This document shows, piece by piece, positions 32,655 through 43,481 of a stretch of DNA of 64,000 bases. Made by a program: the position numbers and the translations under genes. The stretch comes from Erinaceus europaeus (Eukaryota > Chordata > Mammalia > Eulipotyphla > Erinaceidae). Every line of letters starts with the position of its first letter. Within the stretch, counting starts at the first letter, position 1. Below the pieces are notes generated by a model. That model did no database searches. It was not told the DNA's origin and worked only from the letters and a program-made list of their open reading frames with translations. The stretch spans positions 62,001-126,000 of the forward strand of contig NW_026647264.1 in the NCBI RefSeq assembly GCF_950295315.1, in the 5' to 3' direction.

Positions 32655-33183
32655 TTTTTTTTTTGCCTCCAGGGCTATCACTAGGGCTCGGCACTATGAA
32701 TCCACTGCTCCTGGCAGCATCTTTTCCTTTAATTTTTTTCTTTCTATTTTTATTTGACAGAACAGAGAGAAATTAGAGGGGAGGGAAGATAGAAAGACAG
32801 GGAGTCGGGCGGTAGTGCAGTAGGTTAAGCACACATGGTGCTTCACAGGCGGTGAAGCAGGTCTGCAGGTGTCTGTCTTTCTCTCCCCTCTCTGTCTTCC
32901 CCTCCTCTCTCCATTTCTCTCTGTCCTATCCAACAAAGATGACATCAATAACAACAACAATAATAACTACAACAATAAAATGACAAGGGCAACAAAAGGG
33001 AATAAACAAATAAATATTTAAAAAATAATAAAAAGAAAGAGAAAGACAGACACCTGCAGACCTGCTTGACTGCTTATGAAACGTCCTCTCTGCAAGTGTG
33101 TTGGGGGGCGCGGGGCTGGGAACGAGATCCTCAAGCTTGGTAATATGTGTGCCTAACCGAGTGTGCCATTGCCTGGTCCCCCT
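32655..33183 (-). repeat. SINE with 3' module, minus strand, split by a younger SINE
   Basis: Left part 32655-32800 (module complement, TTTGACAGAACAGAGAGAAA) and right part 33040-33183 (CACCTGCAGACCTGCTTG, head complement GTGTGCCATTGCCTGGTCC) form one element around the insertion at 32801-33039. Confidence 0.85.
32801..33039 (+). repeat. SINE-A inserted into a SINE, internally deleted, with 10-bp TSD
   Basis: AGAAAGACAG at 32791-32800 is repeated at 33040-33049. The copy starts GGAGTCGGGCGGTAGTGCAG. It jumps from CACACATGGTG straight to CTTCACAGGCGGTGAAGC, losing the whole segment with the B box. Confidence 0.9.
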
Positions 33184-33224
33184 CATAATGTCCTTTTGAA
33201 TGTCTCTTTTATTTTTAGTTTTGG

Positions 33225-33380
33225 TCACCTCTGGAGTTTCATTGCTCTGGGCTGAGTTTTTCAGATAGAAAGAAAGAGATCATAGCATCAAAGTGTCTTT
33301 AGTGCATGGGGCCGAGCTTAAACCTGGATCATACAATGGCAGAGCAGCACACTAACCAAGTGAGATATTTGGCCAACCAA
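33225..33380 (-). repeat. SINE-D, minus strand
   Basis: ATCATAGCATCAAAGTGTC, CTTAAACCTGGATCATACAA, CCAAGTGAGATATTTGGCC. Confidence 0.65.
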
Positions 33381-33574
33381 CCATGTCTTTTATTTCCTTT
33401 ACTCTTCTACAGTAAAATCTCCTCATGGTCAATAGTTATGCCATAAAGATGTCTGAGGTGAAAGTGTCTAGAATCATTTATTTTATCCTGTGGGTTATAA
33501 CCTGATGCTGTTGTTCTTTATACGATTGCTCAGATTGTTCCATACAGAGCCACTGAGAGGGTATTATGTAGGTC

Positions 33575-33782
33575 TTTTAAAATTTTTTAAATTATCTTTA
33601 TTTATTGGCTGGAGATAGTCAGAAATCAAAAGGGGAGGTGGAGGTAGAGATAGAGAAACAGACAGAGAGACACCTGCAACACTGCTTTGCCATTTGCAAA
33701 GCTTTCCCCCTGCAGGTGGAGACCGGGGCTTGAACCGGTGTTTTTGCACCTTGTAACATGGGTGCTCAACCAGGTGCACCGT
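33575..33782 (-). repeat. SINE-B, minus strand
   Basis: TTATCTTTATTTATTGGCTG, TTTGCAAAGCTTTCCCCC, GGGGCTTGAACCGG, GTGCTCAACCAGGTGCACC. Confidence 0.85.
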
Positions 33783-33797
33783 GTTATCTAAGTTTTT

Positions 33798-34081
33798 TTT
33801 TTAATATTTATTTTATTTATTTATTCCCTTTTGTTGCCCTTGTTGTTTTTTTTATTGTTGTAGTTATTATTGTTGTTGTTGTTGGATAGGACAGAGAGAA
33901 ATGGAGAGAGGAGGGGTAGACAGAGAGGAGGAGAGAAAGATAGACACCTGCAGTCCTGCTTCACCGCCTGTGAAGCGACTCCCCTGCAGGTGGGGAGCCG
34001 GGGTTCGAACCGGGATCCTTATGCCGGTCCTTGTGCTTTGCGCCACCTGCACTTAACCCGCTGCGCCACCGCCCGACTCCC
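33798..34081 (-). repeat. Young SINE-A, minus strand, with 15-bp TSD
   Basis: GTTATCTAAGTTTTT flanks it at 33783-33797 and 34082-34096. The copy is close to consensus: GGGGTTCGAACCGGGATCC, GCTGCGCCACCGCCCGAC. Confidence 0.95.
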
Positions 34082-34379
34082 GTTATCTAAGTTTTTATGA
34101 GGAAAACTTGCAGGAAAACTGGAAGGATTGCACGGAGAAGATCTCTCCACCTAAGCTGGCAAATTCTTAGCCTGTTTGCTTCCGCTTTGCTTTCTCTCCC
34201 CCGTCCCATGCTATTCTCACAAATGCACCATCTGTTGTTTTTTCACTAAGGTTCATCTGTCCCCAGGCCATCAAGGGTTGGCAGCGAAGCATCAGTGGTC
34301 AGCTCTCTGCCCCCTGCAGACTTGTACCTGCCCTGCTCAGACCCTAGGCTCACTCCTCACTGTGTCCCAGGATGTTAGA

Positions 34380-35424
34380 AAAAAGTCTCATTGGATGCGC
34401 TTCATATGCCAGACAGGCCACCCATTTAGAGTGTGTCATTCAGTGGTTTTAACAATAGTCTCTGGTGCGTCCGTCAGCACATGCAGTGTTAGAACATTGT
34501 CATCATCACAAAGAGAAGGCTTATCTAGCTGTCACCTGTGCTCCTTGCTAAGCCCTCAGCAACCACCGATGTATTTTTTTCTGTCTGTTCTGGACATCTC
34601 ATGTAAATGGAATCATGTGTTGTATGGTCTTTTGTAACTGACTTATTTTTTTTATTTTTAAAATATATTTTATTTATTTTAGATAGAGACAAACATTGAG
34701 AGTGAATGGGGAGATAGAGGACAGGGAGAGGGAGAAAGAGAGAGAGACTTGCAACACTGCTTCAGCTCTTATGAAGCTTTCCCCCTGAAGGTGGGAAACC
34801 AGGGCTTGAACCTTAGCATTGTAATGTGTGTGCTCAACCAGGTGCACCACCACCCGCCCCCTGACTTCTTTTTAAAGTAACTGTTTCAAGATTTATCTGT
34901 TTGTACATGGATCTCAGTATTTCATTCCTTTTCCATGGCCAAATAATATTCCATGTTATAGTTATGCATCATTTTGTATATGAAATCTTGTCCATCGGTA
35001 GATGGACATTTGGGTTGTTTCCTCAAGTTTTTGAATATTTGTAAATAGTACTTCTATGGATATGTGTATACATGTTTTTGTTTGATCATCTGCTTTTAAT
35101 TCTTGGGGGTATATACACAGCAGTAGAATTATTGGGTGTTTCTATATTTAACTTTTTGAGGAACTGATAGACTGGTTTTCACAGTGGCCACACCATCTTA
35201 CTCTCACAGCAGCAGTGTGGAAGGATTCCATTAAGTCTATGTCCTTGCCAACACTTATTTTCCGTTTCTTAAATTATTGCCGTCGTAGTGGATGGGAAGT
35301 GATAGCTCCTGTGCTTTTGTTTTGTGCCCTGATGATGTTGTATTTCTTTCCATGTACTTTTGGCCATGTGTGTTTCTACTTTGGAGAAATAGCTGTTCAA
35401 GTTCTTTGCCTATTTTTTTTAGTA
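34380..35424 (-). repeat. Old L1 ORF2/3' region, minus strand
   Basis: Classic antisense order: CATGTAAATGGAATCATGTG, AATAATATTCCATG, GATGGACATTTGGGTTG, TTTTCACAGTGGCCACACC, CCTTGCCAACACTTATTTTC. All frames are broken. A SINE-B interrupts it at 34645-34860. Confidence 0.8.
34645..34860 (-). repeat. SINE-B, minus strand, with short TSD
   Basis: CTGACTT at 34638-34644 repeats at 34861-34867. CTTATGAAGCTTTCCCCC and GTGTGCTCAACCAGGTGC mark the family. Confidence 0.85.
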
Positions 35425-35822
35425 GCCACGGCTCCCATCTTCTGCATTCCAAAAAGAATTTTGGTCCGTCCATACTTGCAGTGGGGGAGCAAAGACGGGG
35501 AAGATGAGCAAAGGGCTGTAGACTCCGACTCCATCAAGACCCAGAGAAAGAAGAGGAAAAGGGAGGGGCATTCAGAAGAAGTAGTAGGTGTAGTTGTGAC
35601 TTGGAAAGGAAGAGAAGATGGGACCGTGGGGGGCGGGGGGAATGGACAAATGTAGATAGATAGTTGAAGAAATAATAGTTTACCCATCGCTGTAACCTTG
35701 GGAGAACTGCTGTAATATCCAGTGGAGGGAATGGGGATACAGAACTCTGGTGGTGGGAACAGTGTGGAATTATACACGTTACCTTATAATTTTGTAAATC
35801 AATATTAAGTCACTAATACAGT
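35425..35822 (+). repeat. LAR, plus strand, 5' truncated
   Basis: GAATTTTGGTCCGTCCATAC near the left, then GAGGGAATGGGGATACAG, CTCTGGTGGTGGGAACAGTG, and the end AAGTCACTAATACAG. Its 5' sequence overlaps a 146-codon frame that also runs through L1, so that frame is not a gene. Confidence 0.8.
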
Positions 35823-36070
35823 TTTTAAATTAATTTATTTATTCCCTTTTGTTACCCTTGTTGCTTTATTGTTGTTGTAGCTATTATTGTTGTCGTCGTT
35901 GTTGGATAGGACAGAGAGAAATGGAGAGAGGAGGGGAAGACAGAGAGGGGGAGAGAAAGACAGACACCTGCAGACCTGCTTCACCACCTGTGAAGCGACT
36001 CCCCTGCAGGTGGGGAGCCGGGGGCTCAAACCGGGATCCTGACGACGTTCCTTGCGCTTTGCGCCATGTG
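35821..36070 (-). repeat. SINE-A, minus strand, with 10-bp TSD
   Basis: CACTAATACA at 35811-35820 repeats at 36071-36080. The copy inserted into the LAR tail and lacks its own first approximately 30 bases. Confidence 0.95.
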
Positions 36071-36392
36071 CACTAATACAATTTTTTTAAAGTAGTATGG
36101 AAGTAGGACAAAACAGTCACTCATATCACTGAAATAGAACAGAAAGCCTAGAAATAAGCCCCACCCGCCGTGTATAGAGAGAGATCTAATGCATAACAAA
36201 GGGGCAAAACCCACACAGTGAGGAAAAGAACTCCTCTTAGACAAGTGCTGTCTAGAAACCTGGACAGACAGACGCATGTAAAGAAAAAATGAAAACAAAC
36301 CATCATTTAACACCGTACAAAAACAATCCCTTTTACATGGATTAAGACGTGAATGTTAGACCTGAAACTTCACAGAGAGAAACATAGTCAAT

Positions 36393-36662
36393 GCATCCCT
36401 TCTTCTTCTAGCGTTTGCCCTTCTTCCGTAGCCAGTCAACAGCGTCAGGTTGAGCCTGATGTAAAGTTTCGAGACCTCCTTTGAATCTGGAGAGGTGGCA
36501 GTCGTTGACTATGTGGGTCATAGTCTGTCTGTAGCCGCAGGGGCAGGTCGGGTCGTCTCTGGCTCCCCAGCGATGGAGCATAGCGGCGCACCGGCCATGG
36601 CCTGTTCGATAGCGATTGAGGAGGGCCCAATCATAACATGCTTCCCAAGACCTTAACATCAA
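36393..36662 (-). mobile_element. Vingi/Ingi-type non-LTR retrotransposon, 3' end (Vingi-1_EE-like)
   Basis: An 84-codon open frame on the minus strand reads NRYRTGHGRCAAMLHRWGAR, then DDPTCPCGYRQTMTHIVNDC, ending in WLRKKGKR and a stop. TGHGR followed by a CPCG, HIV(N/D)C zinc-knuckle-like pattern is the C-terminal signature of Ingi/I/RTE-group reverse transcriptase ORFs. It is foreign to mammalian L1. The stop is followed directly by a short (AAG)n-like tail, as expected for an element with almost no 3' UTR. Its CpG-rich, GC-rich composition contrasts with the surrounding AT-rich L1. Vingi elements are described in mammals only from hedgehogs. The copy is 5' truncated; no target duplication is clear. 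Confidence 0.8.
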
Positions 36663-37170
36663 AGATGTATTTGTAGGTTCAACCCCCTAGGCAATGTGCT
36701 GAAGCAAGAATAAACAAATGGGACTACATCAAATTAAAAGTCTTTGCACATCAAAAGAAACTACCGCATGCACAAGAAAAGCTGAATAGTAAATGGGAGA
36801 AGGTATTTGCCTATCACACATCTGGCAAGAGGTTGATATCTAAAATATGTAAGGAAACCATACAAATCAACAACAACAAAGGCAGCCCAGTAAAAGGTAG
36901 ACAAAAGATCTGGGGGTAGAATCTTCTCCAGCCAAGTCATACATAATGGCCCAAGACATATGAAAACAATGTTCAGTATCACTAATCAATGGAGAAATGC
37001 AAGTTAAAACCACAGTGAAATCACACTGGTAAGAATGGCCTACATCAAAAAGATTCAAAACAAGTGCTGGCAAAGATGTGGAGAAAAGGAACTCTACTAC
37101 CCTACTGTTGGGAATGCAGGCTGGTACAGCCTTATAGATAATGGGATGGAGAGGCTTTAAAATATTAAAA

Positions 37171-37380
37171 GGAGGGGCTGGGTGATGGCACACCTGGTTC
37201 GCGGCACACATTACAGCACACAAAGACCTGGGTTCGAGCCCCTGGTCCCCACCTGTAGGGGGAAAACTTTGTGAGTGGTGAAGCAGGGATGCAGGTGTCT
37301 TTCTGTCTTCCTTTCTATCACCCTCTTCTCTCTAAATTTGTGGCTATCTCTATCCAATAAATAAATAAAGATAATAAAAA
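37171..37380 (+). repeat. SINE-B, plus strand, with TSD
   Basis: AATATTAAA-type repeats flank it (37161 and 37381). GGTTCGAGCCCCTGGTCC, GTGAGTGGTGAAGCAG, CTATCCAATAAATAAATAAA. Confidence 0.9.
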
Positions 37381-37537
37381 AATATTAAAGGGAAATACCT
37401 TATTATCTTGCAGTGCCTCTTCTAGTCATATATTTAAAGGATATGAAAACACTAATCCAAAAGTATATACACACCCCTATGTTCATACAATAAATATAGA
37501 ATCAACCTAGATGGTTGAATAAAAAAGTTATGGGATA

Positions 37538-37687
37538 GTGGTCTGGTGGTGGCACAGTGGATAAAGGCACTGGATTCTCAACCATGAGGTCCCAAGTTCA
37601 GTTCCCAGCAGCATATGTACCGGAGTGATGTCTGGTTCTTTCTCTCTCTCCTCCTATCATTCTCATGAATAAATAAATAATTTTTTA
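37538..37687 (+). repeat. SINE-C, plus strand, with 13-bp TSD
   Basis: AAGTTATGGGATA at 37525-37537 repeats at 37688-37700. CACAGTGGATAAAGGCACTG, AAGTTCAGTTCCCAGC. Confidence 0.95.
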
Positions 37688-37905
37688 AAGTTATGGGATA
37701 TATACTCAGCCATTTAAAATGACATGGTGTCAATTTGGGACAAAAACGGGTGGAGCTGGAGATGGTTAGGCTACATGAAAGAAGTAAAATAAAACAGATG
37801 GTTTCACTCATATGTAGAATATAGACAATTAAAGCTAATGAACTTGCAAAAATTATAGTAATAACCAAGGTCTTAGACTATATGAAAATGATGGCTATTA
37901 TCAAA

Positions 37906-38050
37906 GCCTCCCACATGATAAAGCATGCACTTTTCTCAGTAAACTGTCTCCCAGCCCCTAAATTTCATAATTTTTAAAAAATTGCCACCAGGGTTATTGC
38001 TGGGACTTGGTGCCAACACTATGAATCCACCACTCCTGCCAGCCATTTCT
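37906..38050 (+). repeat. Local direct duplication, copy 1
   Basis: CCTCCCACATGATAAAGCATG through CTGCCAGCCATTTCTTTT recurs at 38538-38684 with few changes. It contains a SINE-D head remnant and the complement of the SINE 3' module. Confidence 0.85.
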
Positions 38051-38322
38051 TTTTTTTTTTAATTTATTTTTCTATTTTTATTTATTTATTTTTCTTTATT
38101 TATATTTATTTATTTTTCTATTATCAAAGAGAATTGGGGGTAGGAGGGTGGGAGTAGTGCTGTGGCGGCCAAGTAACTTTAGAGGTGTGTGTGGTGAGTT
38201 GTATGAAATTATATTCCTAAAATCTCATAATATTCTAAATGAATAATTAGTCAATAGCAGTTTTTGAGAGAGATAGAGGAAGAGATACCACAGCATCACT
38301 TCAGCATCCATGAACCCCCCCG

Positions 38323-38368
<46 letters not shown>
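38323..38368. repeat. (CA)n microsatellite
   Basis: Uninterrupted CA dinucleotides embedded in a minus-strand SINE-D piece (38265-38322). Confidence 0.95.
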
Positions 38369-38371
<3 letters not shown>

Positions 38372-38382
38372 CTGGTGTCCCT

Positions 38383-38505
38383 TTTTTCCTTTTTGCCAGA
38401 GCACTGCTCAGCTCTGGTTTATGGCAGTGCAGGGGATTGAACCTGGGACTATGGAGCCTCAGGCATGAGAATCTGTTTGCATAACCATCATGCTGTCTAC
38501 CCCCC
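38383..38505 (-). repeat. SINE-E, minus strand
   Basis: GCCAGAGCACTGCTCAGCTC, GGGGATTGAACCTGGGAC, CATAACCATCATGCTGTC. Confidence 0.85.
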
Positions 38506-38537
38506 ACCCGCCCCCATGGTGTTTCCATCTGGTGCCG

Positions 38538-38684
38538 GCCTCCCACATGATAAAGCATGTACTTTTCTCAGTAAACTGAGAAACCAGCCCCTAAATTTCA
38601 TAATTTTTTTTTTAATTGCCACCAGGGTTATTGCTGGGACTTGGTGCCAACACTATGAATCCACCACTCCTGCCAGCCATTTCT
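38538..38684 (+). repeat. Local direct duplication, copy 2
   Basis: Second copy of 37906-38050, with T for C after AAAGCATG and AGAAACCAG in place of TCTCCCAG. It continues into a complete minus-strand SINE (to 38905), whereas copy 1 stops in a T-rich stretch. Confidence 0.85.
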
Positions 38685-38905
38685 TTTATATATATATATA
38701 TTTCTAATTTTTTTTTAATTAAGAAGTTGAGAGAGGACAGGGAGATAGAGAGATAGAGGGAGTGAGAAATATAGACACCTGCAGACCTGCTTCACCGCTT
38801 ATGAAGTGCCCCCCAACCCCCGCAGGTGGGGAGTGGAGGCTCGAACCTGGGTCCTTGTACTTGGCAATATGTGTGCTTAACTGGATGTGCCACTGCCTGA
38901 CCCCA
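38615..38905 (-). repeat. SINE with 3' module, minus strand
   Basis: Module complement (CCACCAGGGTTATTGCTGGG), (TA)n at 38688-38700, CACCTGCAGACCTGCTTCAC, GGAGGCTCGAACCTGGG, CCACTGCCTGACCCC. Confidence 0.85.
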
Positions 38906-39132
38906 TTGTGATTATGTAAGGTAATGATTCTGGTGTTTTATTACTTTTTAAAATAGTGTTGATATAGTTGGTGTTAAAGGGACAGGATATGTCCTCTTTA
39001 TGTCCAAGAGGTTTAGAGAAATATGCATATACACTTATAAGACTAGAGAGAGCAACAGTGGTAAAATTAATTGGGGCAGAACATAAACACCTGGTAAATC
39101 TGAGTCACGGCTTATAGGGACTCTTTTTAAAC

Positions 39133-39300
39133 ATTTTTTTCAAATTATCTTTATTTATTTATTGGATAGAGACAGCCAGAAAGGAGAGAGGAGGGGGGAG
39201 AGACACCTGCTTCACCACTTACAAAGCTTTCTCCCTGCAGGTGGGGCTTGAACCCAGAGCCCTGCACATTGTAACTAACAAGTGCACCACCACCCAGCCC
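39133..39300 (-). repeat. SINE-B, minus strand, internally shortened
   Basis: ATTATCTTTATTTATTTATT, CACTTACAAAGCTTTCTCCC, GGGGCTTGAACCCAG, CCACCACCCAGCCC. Confidence 0.85.
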
Positions 39301-39895
39301 TGATACTATTTTTGTAAGTTTGGCAAACTTAAAATCTTCTCAAAATAAAAAGTGTGAATGTTTTCAAAATGCAAAAATAAAAAAAGAAAGAAAACATGCT
39401 GATGAAATGCAGTTTTATCTCTCTTGTGGTTATTTGTCTGTGCTTTTCTCTCATATAATAGAAATCACTGCCGAGTCTGAGGCTATGAAATTTGTTCTGA
39501 TGTTTTCTCCTAAGAGTTTTATACTTTTAACTCTTGCATCTAGATCTTTGACCCATTGAGTGTTAACTTTTTTTTTTCTTGTTGTCACTGGGGCCTCCCT
39601 ACTCTCCGTTAACCTTTTTGGCTAGAAACAGGCAGAGGGAGCGAGGGAGAGACACCGCAGTGCGATGGGGCCTGGGTGGCACCTGGGTCATGTGCATGAT
39701 AAAGCCAGTGTTTTATCCAGGTGGGCTCTTGCCAGCCCTGGTATTCACACTGTTCCGTGGTGTACGCCCTAAGCATACAGTCTCTTACTTTTGCATACAT
39801 CAGTCACAGCACCATTTATTAAAGAGGCTCTTATTTCCCCCTTCAGTACTCTTAAAAGCTTTTCAAAGAACACCTTCCTGTTGTTGACATTATTA
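39301..39895 (-). repeat. Old L1 ORF2 fragment, minus strand
   Basis: ATCTTTGACCCATTGAGTG and CAGCACCATTTATTAAAGAG are antisense L1 ORF2 landmarks. A SINE-D interrupts it at about 39590-39738 (ACACCGCAGTGCGATGGG, GTCATGTGCATGATAAAG). Confidence 0.7.
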
Positions 39896-39919
39896 AGTCT
39901 TTTTCTTTTTTTTAAAGTA

Positions 39920-40458
39920 CATCTGTCTTTAAAAATATAGATAGAACACTGAAAGAAATCAAGAGAGAAGGAGAAGACAGGGAAGGAGAGAGAACAGGAC
40001 CAATCGGTGGGTGCACCTGATTAAGTGCACTTAGTACTAAGCACAAGGATCCTGGGCTGAGCCAGGAACTGGGTTGAGCTCCTGGCTCCTCACCTGCAGC
40101 AGGGATGTTTCACAAATGGTGAAGCAGGTCTGCAGGTGACTGTCTTTTTCTCCCCCTCTCTGTCTCCTCCCCTCTCTTGATTTCTCTCTGTCCTAGCGAA
40201 TAAAATGATGGGACGAGGAGGAAAAAAATGGCCACCACGTTTCAGACAGGAGCGGTGGTTTTGTAGTTCTAGCATCAAGCCCCAGTGACTGGAGGCAAAA
40301 AAAGAAGAGAGAGAGAGAGAGAGAGAGAGAGAAGGAGGAATAACAAGAACCGCCTGCATCCCTGCCTCTCCTCTGTAGGTGAGTGACAGGGTCTTGAACG
40401 AGATCCTTGCATATTGTAACATGTATTCTGAACCAGGTGTACCACCACCTGGCTCCTC
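39920..40458 (-). repeat. SINE-B, minus strand, split by a plus-strand SINE
   Basis: Left part 39920-39993 and right part 40300-40458 (CGCCTGCATCCCTGCC, CAGGTGTACCACCACCTGGC) flank an inserted plus-strand SINE-A with 3' module at 39994-40300 (GAGCTCCTGGCTCCTCACC, GTGAAGCAGGTCTGCAGGTG, GGAGCGGTGGTTTTGTAG). (GA)n marks the right junction. Confidence 0.8.
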
Positions 40459-43206
40459 GGTGCTCGTACCCATCAGCTGATTGTAGATGTATGCATTTAT
40501 TTCTGTGCACTGTCTTGAGGGTCATCCAGGCATGAGACTTGTCCTGCTCTCAAGGAGCATGTAGTTCAATGAAAGTGATCAGAAACAGGGAGATGCTGGG
40601 GGGAGATCAACAGTATGATCTGTGGAGAGGCCGAAAAAGGAGCATTGCTTCAACCTGGGCCAGTGGGCACACCCACTGTGGGGCCAGAGGGGAGGCATGA
40701 CATGCCTGGACGTGGGGAATTAAAACTAGTGTTTCTGTTTGGAGACCAATGTGCCAGGCTGGGTAGAACCTGTGAATGACCATGAACTCTCAGTTGAGGT
40801 CGTTGAAGCAGCAAACAAGACCAGAGAACCAAATATTCAGAAAAGGAGAAACTTTATTTACATTGGCGGGCTTGGTGTCGGATCTCTCTGAAAAAGAGCA
40901 CCAGCTCCCAGTCTTTGTTCACTAGGGTATTCATAACTCTAGGATAGGTCTCTAAGTTACTTGGTGCGATTTCATTGATGCACAGCAAGCAGAGTATAGA
41001 AATAGATTACTGTCAATTGGTTGTTACAGTTACACATGTCCTGTATAAGGCAGTAATGGCATTCCCTTTGTCTACATTTAGCCTGGCCTTTCTTGAACTA
41101 GTTCAGTATAAGGCTTAATTTGGCAGTATCTAAACAGAGTAGGGCCTTTGTGGGGTGCATTTGTGGGTTGGATGGGCTCGACCTGGGTGGGCTGGGGGTG
41201 AGGGGTTTGGTGCTCGGAGACAGGAACCATTTCAGACTGGAAGGTGACTAAGATCTGCATGGCTGGCTGGCTCTGGTATTGGGAACAATGAGGAGCAGGA
41301 CTGGTCTTTACAGAAAGTGGTGCCCTGCTCCATGGTACAAGCTGAGAAGCAGCGAGGCTGTAGGCAGTAGGGGAGGCCCCCACCACTGATTCTGGCCCCA
41401 GGACACCCATTTGGCCTTCCTCCTCTGCAGTCTTCCATGCTGCTCCAGCCTAAGCAAGTCTGAACCTTCTCACAACTCCCATGTGGCCGGTCCCTGCGTA
41501 CCCTGCTTTCTGTGAATTCCCAGTACATTCCCAAAAGGCTTGGACAATGTCCTCTGGTCTCTGGCTGTCACTGAGTGCTCATATTGCAGGCAGGGCTCCA
41601 AGTGGGCCAGAGGTGGGAGTGACCTGGGCCAGACTGGGCACAGGTTCCCAGCTGTGTGGCTGTGACTTGTATGTTAAGTGTGGAGCCCCTTCTCTAGAGG
41701 GGATGATGGCATTTCACCTCCCTGGGACTGTAACAAATCTCAGCTGCTGTGACAGGCTGGCAACACCCCCCCACACTCCCAGTCACTGTCCCTCCCTACT
41801 TTTGTCGCTCAGTGCCTAGCTAAGCATGTACAGATAACATCTTCAAATGTGTGAAATCTGCCGAAAACCCTCAAAAATTGCTAAGAAAATGCCAGTGGTC
41901 CGGTCTGGTCTTTTCTCTAGTTCACTTTTCCTGCTTGTCTCCTCTGCACCCAAGCCACTGGCTGACCTCTGTCTCCCTCTGGTATCCCCCTGAGTGCCAC
42001 TATCTGAGTCCCTGGTCACCGACACTGTGATCGTTTAAGATGACCACCCCTGCTTGTCTGGGGACTTAGCCTCTGTCGGAGGGGTGGGGAAGGTGCAAAG
42101 AAGGTGACAGCTGGCACCTGAGCTGCATAGCACTTAACCTTGGAGTCGGAACAGAGAAACGTCTGTTTATGTTTCCATGAATGAGAGGGGACAGCTGGTC
42201 CGCAGATAGCAGGCTGGGGTGGCTGGGGGTTGCCATGGCCTCTGACTTTAAGCAAATAGCCAGGACCAGAATCCCCTCCCCCAACACTGGTGATGTGGGC
42301 AGGAGAGGGATAGAGAAATCATTGGCAGGGCCCAGGAAGAGCCACCAGAGAATCTGTGTCCTGTTGTGGCTGGGCAGTGGCCACCAGGGGAGGCGCCAGT
42401 ACAGGGAGCTGTCCCCAAGGACCTGAAGGACCACCCCAGTCAGCTAACCTGAGGATTGGAACTTTGCCACCTAGGTGAGAAGGTGTGGGCCTGTGTTCCT
42501 TCCAGGGGCTTCTGTGTTTCACCAAGGTTTTCCTAAGCTCCTCCACCAAGCAGGTCCCAGCTTGCCTTTGTGCTAATTCTGTTTCTCTGGGGCTGCAGGT
42601 GCATACATGTGGGCACAGCCTGGTGCTTCTGCGGTACTGGTACTCCTCGTTGCACACACAGTTGAGGGCCTGCAGCCCCACTCCCCCCCTGGGGGCGGCT
42701 GGGACACTTTTCAGCAGGTGTCTGCAGCCGCTGGGGGGACTGGGGCATTTCTGAGCAGAGCCCTCAGGGTCACAGTCACCTGCTCACCGAAAGACTTGAT
42801 TTTATTCTGGTAACCTTGGAGCTGAGCTCTAATGCCATGTCTTGTTCCTTTCTAGTGCTATTAATCCAATTTATTTATTTACTTGTTTTCTATATATAGA
42901 TATATAAACAGAACATAACATTGACTCTTCAGTCAATGTGGTGGGGACTATCCCTTCTTCTTCTTCTCCTCCTCCTCCTCTTCCTTTTAAATAGTATGGT
43001 GACTCCCATAGGGCCTTTTCAAAAAAAAAAGGAATTTAAGTGCACATAAACAGGATTATAGAAGAAACTAGTTATATTGACTTACAGTTATCAGAACATT
43101 TTCAAACTTAAGTTTTCATACAGTTATCAGTGATTCTCTCCCTCTCTTTCTTTTGAGTCCTTAAATAAAACAAGGCCAATGGCTGTTGTAATATAGAAGT
43201 AGTGAT
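40459..43206. other. Low-copy DNA, 2.7 kb, no gene seen
   Basis: This is the longest repeat-poor stretch left of the gene. Overlapping frames of up to about 120 codons occur on both strands around 41.1-42.7 kb, but none has a domain, biased codon use or convincing splice sites. It could contain an untranslated RPH3AL exon or regulatory DNA. A TTC/TCC-rich tract is at 42955-42987. Confidence 0.4.
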
Positions 43207-43442
43207 GAGGGGCCAAGAGACAGCGCACTGGCTAGGGCACGCCTTGCCAAACCAAGCAAGCAGCCTGACTTTGAGCACTGGCACCACATGAGAGAGTGCC
43301 ATGGTACCCGGGGAAGCTCTGGTGCTGTGATCCCTCTCCCTTGCTTTCTGTTTCTCCATCTGACTGAAGAAGAAAAAAAGTTGACCTGAGGGTAGTGAAA
43401 TCATATCTACATGAGGCTCCAACTCTACAAAATAAATAAATA
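43207..43442 (+). repeat. SINE-D, plus strand
   Basis: GGGGCCAAGAGACAGCGCAC, GCACTGGCACCACATGAGAG, CTCTGGTGCTGTGATCCC, tail AAATAAATAAATAA. Confidence 0.75.
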
Positions 43443-43481
43443 ATTCAAAAGTAGCTATGAGTCTAAACAGTAATTTGAGTG

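Larger units (their letters stand above)
36085..37870 (+). repeat. Old L1 ORF2 3' part, plus strand, carrying three insertions
   Basis: The translation-like string around 36710-36850 (AAATGGGACTACATCAAATT, AATGGGAGAAGGTATTTGCC) matches the C-terminal part of L1 ORF2, and 37030-37110 continues it (AAAACAAGTGCTGGCAAAG). It is broken by stops. Insertions are the Vingi fragment (36393-36662), a SINE-B (37171-37380) and a SINE-C (37538-37687). Confidence 0.75.

Noticed and set aside
35215..35655. 146-codon + strand frame with hydrophobic then charged part
   Set aside because: It is a chance fusion of an antisense old L1 with the LAR repeat.
41078..42754. Overlapping frames of 80-122 codons in GC-richer DNA
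   Set aside because: Both strands are equally open, with no CpG island, domain or matching splice sites. Treated as non-coding.
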